Origin: Enhygromyxa salina
Lineage (GTDB): Bacteria > Myxococcota_A > Polyangia > Nannocystales > Nannocystaceae
Direction: 5' to 3'
NCBI RefSeq assembly: GCF_002994615.1
Contig: NZ_PVNK01000190.1
Span: 1 to 64,000, forward strand
DNA length: 64,000 bases
This document shows, one piece after another, positions 38,439 to 46,493 of the stretch. Made by a program: the position numbers and the translations under genes. The notes below the pieces were generated by a model, which saw only the letters and a program-made list of their open reading frames with translations, was not told the DNA's origin and did not search any database. Numbering within the stretch: position 1 is the first letter of the stretch; the number at the start of each line of letters is the position of its first letter.

Positions 38439-40211
38439 TCACCGACCCCAGAGGTCTGAGCTGCCAGCCTCGCGGGCGGCCGCGACCAGCTGCTCGTCTG
38501 CGGGGCCGAGCTCGGCGACGATGCTCGGGGTCGCTGGGGCGACGACGCCGCCATCGGCGAATTGCTCGATCGTCACCACCCCACGGGCGCCTCGCTCGGC
38601 GCTGATCCGAACTGTGGTGCGACCAAAGAGCGGCTCGCCGAGCTCGGCCTCGACACCCTGGGCGTCCCGCAGGCTCCAGCCACGCGCGAGGATCACCCAC
38701 CGGTAGCCACCGTCGCCAGCGGTCACGGACAGCCGCTGGGCCCAGGTCTCGACCGGGCCTGCGCCCGTGAGCTGCTCATCCTCGACGACGCGGGGGTAGC
38801 CCATCGGTCGATCGAAGCGCGGATCATCGACCTCGACGACGACACAGGACTCGCGCTGCTCGAAGCTGGACGCGCAAGCCTCGAAGCGAGCGGGGTCGAT
38901 CCACGGGGCGCGGTTGATCGACCACGCCGCGCTCGACCTCCAGCCCAGCGCGACGCAGCGCCAGTCGTCGCCGAGCTCCGCACACGCGGCGGGCGGCAGC
39001 GGCAAGATCCTCGTGGTGGTCCCATCGCCAGCTCGACTTGGGGCCTCGGGCCCGAGCACACGCGCCATGTTGACCAGGTTTTGACCGTCGGGGGCCCGAA
39101 TCGACGTGCCGAGCTGTGCGAGGGGCAGGCCTCGATGCTCGCGCAGGTCGCGGTCGAGGCGCTCGACGTCGGCGAGGGTCCACATGCGGTCGAGGTCGAC
39201 GCCGAGGTCGAGGCGCGAGACGACGACGAGCACGGCGAGGGCGCTGATGATCGGACGGGCCCGCGCGGGCGCCCACTCGAGCGTGAGGCCGCCGAGCACC
39301 GCCAACGCGGGCAAGGCCGCCGCGAAGTACCGGCCTTCGATCGGCATGTCGGCGACGACCGAGCCCAACCCGAGGGCGAGGGCGGGGGCTCCGGCGAGAC
39401 CCGCGAGCACCAGCCGGGGGCGCCGCGACTCCGGTTGCGCCACGAGCCGGTGCCGCAGCCGCATCCCAACGACGAGGCCAGCGGGGATCGCGAGCGGGAA
39501 CATCCAGCCGATCGGTGAGCCGAGGATCGTCGCGCAGTTGCTCACGAACACCGCGGTGTCGAAGGCGAGGAGCCCGGCCGCGGGGCCGAGCACGACGATC
39601 GCCTGCGCCGCGCGCCTGTTTGTGGTCATGCCCGCGAGCGTGGCCGCGACCGGCCAGGTGACCAGGTTCACGACGTGCCCGTGATACGCGGCGACGATCC
39701 CAACCACGACGCCGAAGGCCCAGCGAAGCTGCTCGGTACGAGCGAGCTGCACACAGCTCACGGTCACCAGCGCGAGGGGCAGGCTCGCCAGGGTTGGGTT
39801 CCACAGCAGCGGGTGGTCTGCCGCGGCGGGCAGCGCCCAGACCGCGAGCGCCCCCGTGACCAGCCCCGCCCACATCCCCGCGAGCGAACGGGCGAGCTCG
39901 GCGAGGACCACGACCGCGACCGCCGTGAGCGCCATGAGCAAGAGGTGCTGCGCATGGACACTGACGCCGACCCGGAGCGAGGCCGCGATCAGCACCAGCA
40001 GCAGGCGGCCCTGGCTGAGCCCCTCGATCGAGGTGCCGTGGGCGTAGCAAGCTCCACCTTCGGCGCACTGTCGGGCCAGGCTGAAGTCTTGGATGGAGTC
40101 GTCTTGCAGCGGCGGCGCCGGTCCGCTGAGCCACAGGTACGCGAAGGCCAAGGCCAAGCTCAGCGAGATCCGGAAGGCATCGTGCTTCCACCACGCAGCG
40201 GTGCCCTCCAT
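38439..40211 (-). CDS. Polytopic membrane protein, glycosyltransferase-like
   Basis: A 590-residue protein with about nine to ten predicted helices in the first 360 residues (S-L-S-L-A-L-A-F-A-Y-L-W-L, L-L-L-V-L-I-A-A-S-L, V-V-V-L-A-E-L-A), then a soluble C-terminal domain of about 200 residues outside. The pattern L-Q-D-D-S-I-Q-D-F just after the first helix, with paired Asp in the first loop, is as in GT-C glycosyltransferases of the dolichyl/undecaprenyl-phosphate dependent type. The ATG was chosen because the upstream extension is Arg/Cys-rich and implausible. The GT87 gene follows upstream with 34 bases between. Function by context: lipid-linked sugar transfer, uncertain. Confidence 0.75.
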   Translation of the reverse strand: MEGTAAWWKHDAFRISLSLALAFAYLWLSGPAPPLQDDSIQDFSLARQCAEGGACYAHGTSIEGLSQGRLLLVLIAASLRVGVSVHAQHLLLMALTAVAVVVLAELARSLAGMWAGLVTGALAVWALPAAADHPLLWNPTLASLPLALVTVSCVQLARTEQLRWAFGVVVGIVAAYHGHVVNLVTWPVAATLAGMTTNRRAAQAIVVLGPAAGLLAFDTAVFVSNCATILGSPIGWMFPLAIPAGLVVGMRLRHRLVAQPESRRPRLVLAGLAGAPALALGLGSVVADMPIEGRYFAAALPALAVLGGLTLEWAPARARPIISALAVLVVVSRLDLGVDLDRMWTLADVERLDRDLREHRGLPLAQLGTSIRAPDGQNLVNMARVLGPEAPSRAGDGTTTRILPLPPAACAELGDDWRCVALGWRSSAAWSINRAPWIDPARFEACASSFEQRESCVVVEVDDPRFDRPMGYPRVVEDEQLTGAGPVETWAQRLSVTAGDGGYRWVILARGWSLRDAQGVEAELGEPLFGRTTVRISAERGARGVVTIEQFADGGVVAPATPSIVAELGPADEQLVAAAREAGSSDLWGR

Positions 40212-40245
40212 CTGTGCATGGTCTAGCAAGAGAAATTGTCGGCTC

Positions 40246-41547
40246 CTAAAATTTTTGCGGCCCCGGCGGCCAAACCAGCAGCGCCGCGCTCGTGAGCCAC
40301 AGCGAGAGCAGCAGCAGCGTCGGGCGGTAGTCCTCGTTGGCGATGTCTGGACGCTCTCGCGTGAGCAAGACGAGGAGCGCGAGCACGGCGGCGATCCCAA
40401 GCTTCGGCGCCCAGCGCCCGGGGTGCGCCGAGAGGCGCGCGATCGAGCTCGCCGCAGGCGGGATCAACACGATGAAGCTGTAGTCCTTGAGTCGTGGCCA
40501 GGCGAGGGTCAACGCCAAGATCGCAACCATCAGCCGCTCGCTCAGCGGGCGCTCGCGGGTCCGCCACAGCAGCCAGGTCGAGCTCGCGAGCACGAGGGCC
40601 ACCGCGAGCGCGCTCGCAGTGGAGCCGGCTCCGAGGTGACGCAGCGCGGCGACGAGCGAGGGCGAGTGAAAGCCTCCCTCGCTCAGCGCGGCGCCCTGCG
40701 CCATCGTGTACCAGGTCACGCTCGGTCCGGGGAACGCCCCCACGCCGATCAGCAGGTAGGCCGACAGCCCGCCGAGCGCGACGCAGACCGGGCGCCAGCC
40801 GTGGCGCGGGTCGACGACCAGCGCGAGCGCAGCCATGCTGATCAGCTGGATCTTGAACACCGCCGCGCACGCGATCAGCACGGCGAAGGCCAGGCGGCGA
40901 TCTGCGAGCAGCGCCCCGACCCCGGCCCACAGCAGCGCCTGCTCGAACACCGATACGTTGCCGCTGCCGAGGTCGATCTGGATCGCGTAGAGCCACAGCG
41001 CCGCGGTCACGACCACGACCCAGGGCCCGAGCTGGCGGGTCCACGCCCAGATCATGCCCCCGAGCAGGACCAGCTTGAGCCCGAGCAAGGCCCGGCCCGC
41101 GATCGCCAAGTCCACGCGTGAGAGGGGCGTGAACGCGGCCACGGTCAGCGGCGGGTAGTAGCAGCTCAGCAGATCGTCGCGGCCAGAGGCCGCGGCGAGC
41201 TGTACCGCGTCGTAAGGATCGAAGCCTGCGAGCAGCGCGGGGCCGGCGTGGTAGTAGACCGCGAGGTCCCAGTCACGGACCGCGCCGGCCTCGAACAGAT
41301 CGGCCAGCTCCCCGAACGCCGCGCGCGCGAGCAACAACAGCCCCACGATCAGGATGACCCGCTGCCTCGGGCCCTCGGGCCTGGCCCGCGGCGCGAGCGA
41401 GGCAGACCCTCGGGCTGGCTCGCGCAACTCGACGAGCAGCGCCGCCAAGCCGAGCACGACGAGGACCGCGAGCGCGGCCACCATCATCGAAGGCGACGCA
41501 AGAGGCGCGCTGGACTCGGCAAGCAGCGAGGCGCGAGGCTCGAGCAC
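40246..41547 (-). CDS. GT87 family mannosyltransferase-like membrane protein
   Basis: A 433-residue polytopic protein. W-D-L-A-V-Y-Y-H-A-G-P-A-L-L-A-G-F-D-P-Y with the paired acidic residues, then L-L-S-C-Y-Y-P-P-L, I-D-L-G-S-G-N-V-S-V and helices throughout match the GT87 (DUF2029) family, whose actinobacterial members transfer mannose from polyprenyl-phosphate mannose to glycolipids. It forms a two-gene unit with the downstream membrane protein. A -10-like TAGCCT lies six bases before the GTG start, facing a divergent promoter. It is likely to work in cell envelope or surface glycan assembly. Confidence 0.85.
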   Translation of the reverse strand: MLEPRASLLAESSAPLASPSMMVAALAVLVVLGLAALLVELREPARGSASLAPRARPEGPRQRVILIVGLLLLARAAFGELADLFEAGAVRDWDLAVYYHAGPALLAGFDPYDAVQLAAASGRDDLLSCYYPPLTVAAFTPLSRVDLAIAGRALLGLKLVLLGGMIWAWTRQLGPWVVVVTAALWLYAIQIDLGSGNVSVFEQALLWAGVGALLADRRLAFAVLIACAAVFKIQLISMAALALVVDPRHGWRPVCVALGGLSAYLLIGVGAFPGPSVTWYTMAQGAALSEGGFHSPSLVAALRHLGAGSTASALAVALVLASSTWLLWRTRERPLSERLMVAILALTLAWPRLKDYSFIVLIPPAASSIARLSAHPGRWAPKLGIAAVLALLVLLTRERPDIANEDYRPTLLLLSLWLTSAALLVWPPGPQKF

Positions 41548-41553
41548 GGAGGC

Positions 41554-41559
41554 AGGCTA
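41554..41559 (-). promoter_or_regulatory. -10-like hexamer of a leaderless start (GT87 gene)
   Basis: TAGCCT ends six bases before the GTG. The divergent element for the neighbour lies 28 bases away, so the two promoters share one 52-base interval. Confidence 0.5.
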
Positions 41560-41587
41560 TCAGCAGCCTGGGGCCCGTGGCCCGTGC

Positions 41588-41593
41588 TATCGT
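41588..41593 (+). promoter_or_regulatory. -10-like hexamer of a leaderless start (propeller lipoprotein gene)
   Basis: TATCGT ends six bases before the TTG start codon. Confidence 0.5.
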
Positions 41594-41599
41594 CTTGGC

Positions 41600-43459
41600 T
41601 TGAAGTGCGCGAGCTGGCGAGACCTCGGGCTGGCTCTCGGGCTGGGATGCAGCTTCGGCTGTGTCGCGCCCGAGCCCGAGCCGACGACGCAGCTCGCCAG
41701 TGAGACCGTCTTGGGTCTCGAGCTGCTCGGGACCGAGCGCGCGACGCCGATCGACCACTTCGTCGAGCTGCTCGTCCACGAGGGCCACGTCTACGTCGCC
41801 AACAGCGGGTTCGGGATCGCGGTCATGCGTTTGGAGGAAGACGGCGGGCTCACGCTGACGGAGGCCGGCAGCAACCCCGACAACCTGCCCCAGGAAGAGT
41901 GGGTCCGCTGCACCACCCTCGCCCTGCACGCGTCCTCGGACACGCTCTACTGCGCGTCCGACTCGCCGATCTTCAACCCCGACCTGCTGGTCTACGACGT
42001 CTCGGTTCCGGGCGCGCCCGTGCTCCGCGAGCGCATCTTGCTCGAGCAGTGGACGATCCGCGACCTCGAGGTCGTCGGTGACACCTTGGTCCTCGCGGCC
42101 TTCGAGGACGGGCTGTGGAGCGCCGAGCTGGATCCCGGGGGCGCGCCCGCGCCGCTCGAGCAGCGCGCCGAGGGCAACGCGCGCCTCGTCGCGAGCGTGG
42201 GCGAGCGGATCGTGCTCGGCGTCGCCGACATGCAGGGGCCCGGGACCCAGCTGCGCGTGCTCGATCCCCAGACCTTCGCCGAGCTCGATCGCCTCGAGCT
42301 CGAAGGTCCGCTGATCGGCCTGAACGCCGACAGCTCGGGGGCCTCGCAGGTGGCGGTGGCCCAGGGGTCCCTCGGTGTCGCGCTCGTCGATCTAAACGGC
42401 GACACGCTCGCGCTCAACCGGACCCTCGAGGCCCCGGGAGTCGCGACGGCTGCGGTGATCTCCAAGGCCGACGACCTGGCGATCGTGGTCACCCTCAGCG
42501 GCGCGTTCGCCCAGACCTTCGAAGGCGAGCGCCTGTTTGGCTTTGGCCCCGAGAGCGCTGGCGCCTACGAGCGAACCGGCAACATGCTCCACGCGGTCTT
42601 GCACGAGGGGGAGCTGCTGACCTCGGACTGGACCTGGGTCGAGCGCTGGGCGATCGAGCCCGAGGGCGAGGCCGCGAACCTCGACTTCCCGCGCGGCGTC
42701 TACCTTCGGGCAGGAGAGCCCGCCCGCTGGCGCATGCGCAACCCCGGGGTCGTCGATCTGCGCGTCGAATTTTGGTTTCGCGGCGAGCACCGCTTCGAGT
42801 TTGTGGTCCCCGCCGAGTCCAGCGAGATCTACTCGCTCGACGCCGACGCGCTCGCCGAGCACATGCCGGGCGACGATGTCGTCTTGCCGCTGGCGGTTCG
42901 GATCCACGACCCGGCCGTCGCCCGCGAGGGCGAGCCCCTGGCGATCAGCTCCTTTGTCATCGCCCAACCCGAGCCCGGCGCCGAGACGCCGCCGCCGCCC
43001 GGCGAGCTCTTGCCGCCGGTCATGCTGGCCGCGACCGACTACGAGCTCTTCGATCTCGCCGGGCGCGGGCAGCCGACGCGCGCCGTGTTCTTCAGCCCCG
43101 GGTGCCCGCTGATGTGGCCCGAGCTCGAGGACCTCAGCTGGCAGCAGGTCCACGGCCGCGACGACCTGCTTGGCGGGCGGCCGCTGTTCGTGACCGACAC
43201 CGACGCCAACACCAACAACGCGGCGCCCTGGGCCGCGCTCGGCGTCGACTTCGGCCTGTTCGGGGTCGAGGCGCCAGCCGAGGTCAACGACGCCAACAGC
43301 CCGCGCTACGGCGACGACCTGTACAACGCCTTCGTGGTCCATGTGATCCCGGGCGACGCGCTGGCCTCGGACTACGAGCTCGACGCCGAGGGCCGGGTGC
43401 GCTCGGTCGAGCGGACCTATCGCGGACCCTGGTCGCTGGTCGTGCCCTGGGATGGCTAG
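41600..43459 (+). CDS. Beta-propeller lipoprotein with C-terminal redoxin-like domain
   Basis: A 619-residue protein starting at TTG: L-K-C-A-S-W-R-D-L-G-L-A-L-G-L-G-C-S-F-G-C, a lipoprotein signal with Cys at 17 or 21. Residues 35-400 contain propeller-like blades (V-Y-V-A-N-S-G-F-G-I-A-V-M, L-V-L-A-A-F-E-D-G-L-W-S, R-I-V-L-G-V-A-D). A beta domain follows, and the last 160 residues read V-F-F-S-P-G-C-P-L-M-W-P-E-L-E-D-L, then P-L-F-V-T-D-T-D-A-N, like a thioredoxin/redoxin fold with a single Cys in the active loop (C-P-L-M instead of CxxC). That suggests binding or a one-cysteine peroxidase chemistry rather than disulfide exchange. Whether it works with the redoxin-like protein at the left window edge is not known. 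Confidence 0.78.
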   Translation: MKCASWRDLGLALGLGCSFGCVAPEPEPTTQLASETVLGLELLGTERATPIDHFVELLVHEGHVYVANSGFGIAVMRLEEDGGLTLTEAGSNPDNLPQEEWVRCTTLALHASSDTLYCASDSPIFNPDLLVYDVSVPGAPVLRERILLEQWTIRDLEVVGDTLVLAAFEDGLWSAELDPGGAPAPLEQRAEGNARLVASVGERIVLGVADMQGPGTQLRVLDPQTFAELDRLELEGPLIGLNADSSGASQVAVAQGSLGVALVDLNGDTLALNRTLEAPGVATAAVISKADDLAIVVTLSGAFAQTFEGERLFGFGPESAGAYERTGNMLHAVLHEGELLTSDWTWVERWAIEPEGEAANLDFPRGVYLRAGEPARWRMRNPGVVDLRVEFWFRGEHRFEFVVPAESSEIYSLDADALAEHMPGDDVVLPLAVRIHDPAVAREGEPLAISSFVIAQPEPGAETPPPPGELLPPVMLAATDYELFDLAGRGQPTRAVFFSPGCPLMWPELEDLSWQQVHGRDDLLGGRPLFVTDTDANTNNAAPWAALGVDFGLFGVEAPAEVNDANSPRYGDDLYNAFVVHVIPGDALASDYELDAEGRVRSVERTYRGPWSLVVPWDG

Positions 43460-43471
43460 CCCGGAGCCGAC

Positions 43472-44623
43472 TTAGCCCTGGCCTGCGTGGGCGGGCGCGG
43501 GCAGGGCTGGCTGCGCGCGGGCACAGTCGGGGTCGGCGACCCAGCGCGGCAGCCAGTAGCTGCCCTCGCCGTCGGTCAAGCGCGCGAGCTCGCTGGCGTC
43601 GGCGCGCATGCGGAACAGATCCGAGCGCTGGCCGTGGCCACGGGTGAAGACCAGGTGCGCGCCGTCGGGTGACCACGCGGGCTGCTCGTCGATCCCGGGT
43701 CCGCGAGTCCGGGCGATGACCTCGCCGCGTTCGGGGTCCACGATCGCGATCACCGCGCCGCCGCCCGCGGGCGTGAGCTCGGTGAACGCGAGGCGCGTGC
43801 CGTCGGGGGACCAGGCCAGATCGTTGGCGATGATCGAGCCCTCGCGCGAGCCCTCGCGGACAGCGGGGCGGACCTCGCCGCCATCAATTGCGAGCACGAA
43901 CACGTCGATGCCGCGCGCGCGCTCGCGCGCGCTGGTGAACGCGAGCGCGCGGCCGTCGGGCGACCAGGTCGGCGAGGCGTCGTCGCCCCGGCTGTCGGTC
44001 AGCCGCTGCGGCGCGCCGCCGTCGGCGTTCATGACGTAGATCTCTGCGTTGCCATCGCGGCTCGACGCGAACGCGATCCGCTGGCTGTCGGGGGAGACCG
44101 CGGGCTCGAAGTTGCCCTCGGGGTTGTCGGTCAGCCGCAGGAGCTGACCCGAGCCAAGCTGGAGGCGATAGAGGTCGCGGAAGCTCTCGGCGTCGCTCTC
44201 GAACACGATGAAGCTACCGTCGGGGGACCACGCCGGGTTGCGCAGCTGGGCCCCGGTCGGGCCGATCTCGCTGGCCTCGCGCGGGAGCCCATGCAAGTCC
44301 ACGAGCGCGAGCTGATCGCGGGTCCTGCCGTCGGGTTGTGGGCTCGAGCTCAGCAGCAGCAAGGAGCGGCCATCTGGCGCGACCGCGGCGGGGAACAGCG
44401 AGCGTTGCCCGGCCGGGATCACGGGGCTCGACGGGCCCGCGCCCGCGGCCAGGATCTCGATCGAGGTGCGCTCGTCCGCGCCGGTCGATGCGAACACGAC
44501 GCGGCCACAGACATCGGCGGGTGCAGAGCGGGCCGCGCCCGCGCGCGCGCGCTCGGAGTCTGGCTTCGAGCACGCGCAGGCGAGCAAGGCCAGCGCGCAG
44601 GATGACGCTCGGGTCCGGTTCAC
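43472..44623 (-). CDS. TolB/WD40-like propeller lipoprotein
   Basis: A 383-residue protein beginning at the GTG that overlaps the stop of the upstream amidase gene (GTGA): V-N-R-T-R-A-S-S-C-A-L-A-L-L-A-C-A-C-S-K, a lipoprotein signal. The rest is a propeller with repeated S-P-D-G (P-A-W-S-P-D-G-S-F, P-A-V-S-P-D-S-Q-R, P-T-W-S-P-D-G-R-A, L-A-W-S-P-D-G-T-R, P-A-W-S-P-D-G-A-H), as in PD40/TolB-type proteins. Role in the envelope is expected; no Tol-Pal genes are nearby. The longer reading frame upstream is antisense to the amidase linker and was rejected. Confidence 0.86.
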   Translation of the reverse strand: MNRTRASSCALALLACACSKPDSERARAGAARSAPADVCGRVVFASTGADERTSIEILAAGAGPSSPVIPAGQRSLFPAAVAPDGRSLLLLSSSPQPDGRTRDQLALVDLHGLPREASEIGPTGAQLRNPAWSPDGSFIVFESDAESFRDLYRLQLGSGQLLRLTDNPEGNFEPAVSPDSQRIAFASSRDGNAEIYVMNADGGAPQRLTDSRGDDASPTWSPDGRALAFTSARERARGIDVFVLAIDGGEVRPAVREGSREGSIIANDLAWSPDGTRLAFTELTPAGGGAVIAIVDPERGEVIARTRGPGIDEQPAWSPDGAHLVFTRGHGQRSDLFRMRADASELARLTDGEGSYWLPRWVADPDCARAQPALPAPAHAGQG

Positions 44624-46344
44624 GGGGTGTGCACGCGGACCGCGTCGGCGATGACGACGGAGCCGCCCGGAGCCCAGACCGAGAGGTCGACGTAGTTCCA
44701 GCCGGCCTCGAACTGGTAGGTGCCCAGCGTGTTCCACTGCCCGCCGCCCTCGCGCTGGTCGACGTAGACCGTGTCGAGCAGATCGGGGCTCGCGTCGTAG
44801 ATCAAGAAGGGCGCTGAGGCCGAGCGGTTCATGCCCGAGGTCCACCAGGCCTCGACGGTCAGCTCGGCTGGGGCCTCGAGGTAGAACGCGAACTCAGCCG
44901 CGTCGGAGATCGCCTGGGTCGAGTGCCACCAGTAGCCGGTCTCCCAATCGGTCGGCCCGCTCGCCGAGGTCCACGCGTTCGACACGAAGATGCTGGCGTT
45001 GGCCCCGTTGAGGCTGTTGTTGCTGTCGATGATGATCTCGATCGGGTCGGGATCGGGGTCGGGATCCGGATCGGGGTCGGGCTCGGGATCGGGATCGGGC
45101 TCGGGATCGGGATCCGGCTCGGGCTCGGGATCCGGGTCGGGCTCGGGCGCCGGGTCGTCGCCGCAGTAGCTGTCGATCAGCGCGAGGTAGTCGTTCCACG
45201 GCCAGTTCGGCCCGGGGTCGATGCGGTTGTAGGGCTGGAGCTGGCCGTGACCGACGATGTGATACTGGTCGCGCGGGATGCCCTGGTCGTTGGTGATGTC
45301 GCAGACCAGCTCGGCCGAGGCGTCGATCATATCGTCATCCCAGGACTCCTGGTTGGCGTAGCCCGCGTGCTCGATCCCGATCGTGAAGTTGTTGCTGCTG
45401 TAGCCGTTCTTGCCGCAGTCGACGTTGGAGTTGCGCGTGCAGTCGTAGGACGCGCCGATGTGCCAGGCCTTGCGGCTCTCCTCGACCAGCTGCGAGATCT
45501 CAGACCCGGTGTTGTTGATGACGTAGTGGGCGCTGACGCCCGAGTTGCTGTTCTTGAGCCAGCTCCAGCAGCCGCTGTAGGAGCCCTCGCAGGTGTGGAT
45601 GATGACCATCGCCGGGTCGCCGATCGAGCCGGCCGAGCGGGCGCTGTGGTTGGGCGAGGGACGCCACACTGATCCCTCGTAGTCGGGGCCGGCGGCGAGG
45701 GTCGGCGTCGGCTCGCCGTTGCCAGCGTCGACGGCCAGCGGCGTGTCGCCCGGCGCGGCGCCGACGGGCCGCCCGTACGCGGCCGGGAGGACCTCGTCGA
45801 ACACGTAGGCGTCGCGGCCCTCCTCGCTCTGGATGCCGCTGTAGGTCCGGAGCACGGGCTCCCACGCGCTGAGGTCGTCGCGGTCGGCGACGCCGTGCTC
45901 GTCGGCGAGCGCCGACAAGAAGGCCGCGCCCGCGCGGATGTTGGACAGCGGGTCGTTGCTCGCGTCCGCGATCGAGACCCCGGCCAGCGCCGCCCCCTCG
46001 CTGAGATCGGCCCCGCGCAGGGCCATGATCCCGGTGCCCACGGCCTGCCCCTCGAACTCGACCGTGCCCCGGACCATCTGCCACTGGGTCTCGATCTGGG
46101 CGACCGCGGTGAGGATCGTGGCGGGCACGTCGAACTCGACCGCGGCGGCGTCGAACATCTCGACGAGATCTTCGGGCGGGCTCGGCTGCTCGTTCTCGCC
46201 CTCGCCCTCGTCGGAGCCGTCTTCACCCGCGTCGGCGATCCCCGGCTGGCCCATGTCCCGACCGTCGGGGTCGAGGCAGGCCGAGAGCGCGAGCAGCGGC
46301 AAAAATAGCGAGATATGGACAGTGAGGCGGGTTTGACGAGACAT
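44620..46344 (-). CDS. N-acetylmuramoyl-L-alanine amidase (Amidase_2) lipoprotein
   Basis: A 574-residue protein. The signal L-T-V-H-I-S-L-F-L-P-L-L-A-L-S-A-C is a lipobox, followed by an acidic linker. Residues 60-190 look like an additional helical domain similar to lytic transglycosylase-type fold (A-T-I-L-T-A-V-A-Q-I-E-T-Q-W, G-I-M-A-L-R-G). The Amidase_2 domain at about 220-385 has V-I-I-H-T-C-E-G-S, T-I-G-I-E-H-A-G-Y and G-H-G-Q-L-Q-P-Y with R-I-D-P-G, the zinc and catalytic pattern of peptidoglycan amidases (T7 lysozyme fold). An Asp-Pro-Glu repeat linker then leads to a C-terminal beta domain. It likely cleaves peptidoglycan of self or prey. It is coupled to the TolB-like gene. Confidence 0.88.
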   Translation of the reverse strand: MSRQTRLTVHISLFLPLLALSACLDPDGRDMGQPGIADAGEDGSDEGEGENEQPSPPEDLVEMFDAAAVEFDVPATILTAVAQIETQWQMVRGTVEFEGQAVGTGIMALRGADLSEGAALAGVSIADASNDPLSNIRAGAAFLSALADEHGVADRDDLSAWEPVLRTYSGIQSEEGRDAYVFDEVLPAAYGRPVGAAPGDTPLAVDAGNGEPTPTLAAGPDYEGSVWRPSPNHSARSAGSIGDPAMVIIHTCEGSYSGCWSWLKNSNSGVSAHYVINNTGSEISQLVEESRKAWHIGASYDCTRNSNVDCGKNGYSSNNFTIGIEHAGYANQESWDDDMIDASAELVCDITNDQGIPRDQYHIVGHGQLQPYNRIDPGPNWPWNDYLALIDSYCGDDPAPEPDPDPEPEPDPDPEPDPDPEPDPDPDPDPDPDPIEIIIDSNNSLNGANASIFVSNAWTSASGPTDWETGYWWHSTQAISDAAEFAFYLEAPAELTVEAWWTSGMNRSASAPFLIYDASPDLLDTVYVDQREGGGQWNTLGTYQFEAGWNYVDLSVWAPGGSVVIADAVRVHTP

Positions 46345-46367
46345 GTGGATCACCGTTGAGCACTTCG

Positions 46368-46381
46368 ACCTACGTGTAGGT
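46368..46381. promoter_or_regulatory. Perfect inverted repeat, possible operator
   Basis: ACCTAC and GTAGGT are exact inverted repeats around GT, 23 bases upstream of the amidase start. The size fits a dimeric repressor or activator site. No -10 hexamer at the leaderless distance is present for this gene. Confidence 0.4.
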
Positions 46382-46493
46382 CCAGGTGTTCAACTACCAT
46401 GAGTGCCAGGCGCCGCGTCAACGATCTTCTCAATTTTATCGAGATCGAGTGGCTCAACCCACATTGATTTCGCGACTGGTCGAATTCGCGCGA

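Noticed and set aside
45050..45150. Six-base repeat array as a possible regulatory repeat
   Set aside because: It is simply the codons of the Asp-Pro-Glu linker in the amidase gene.
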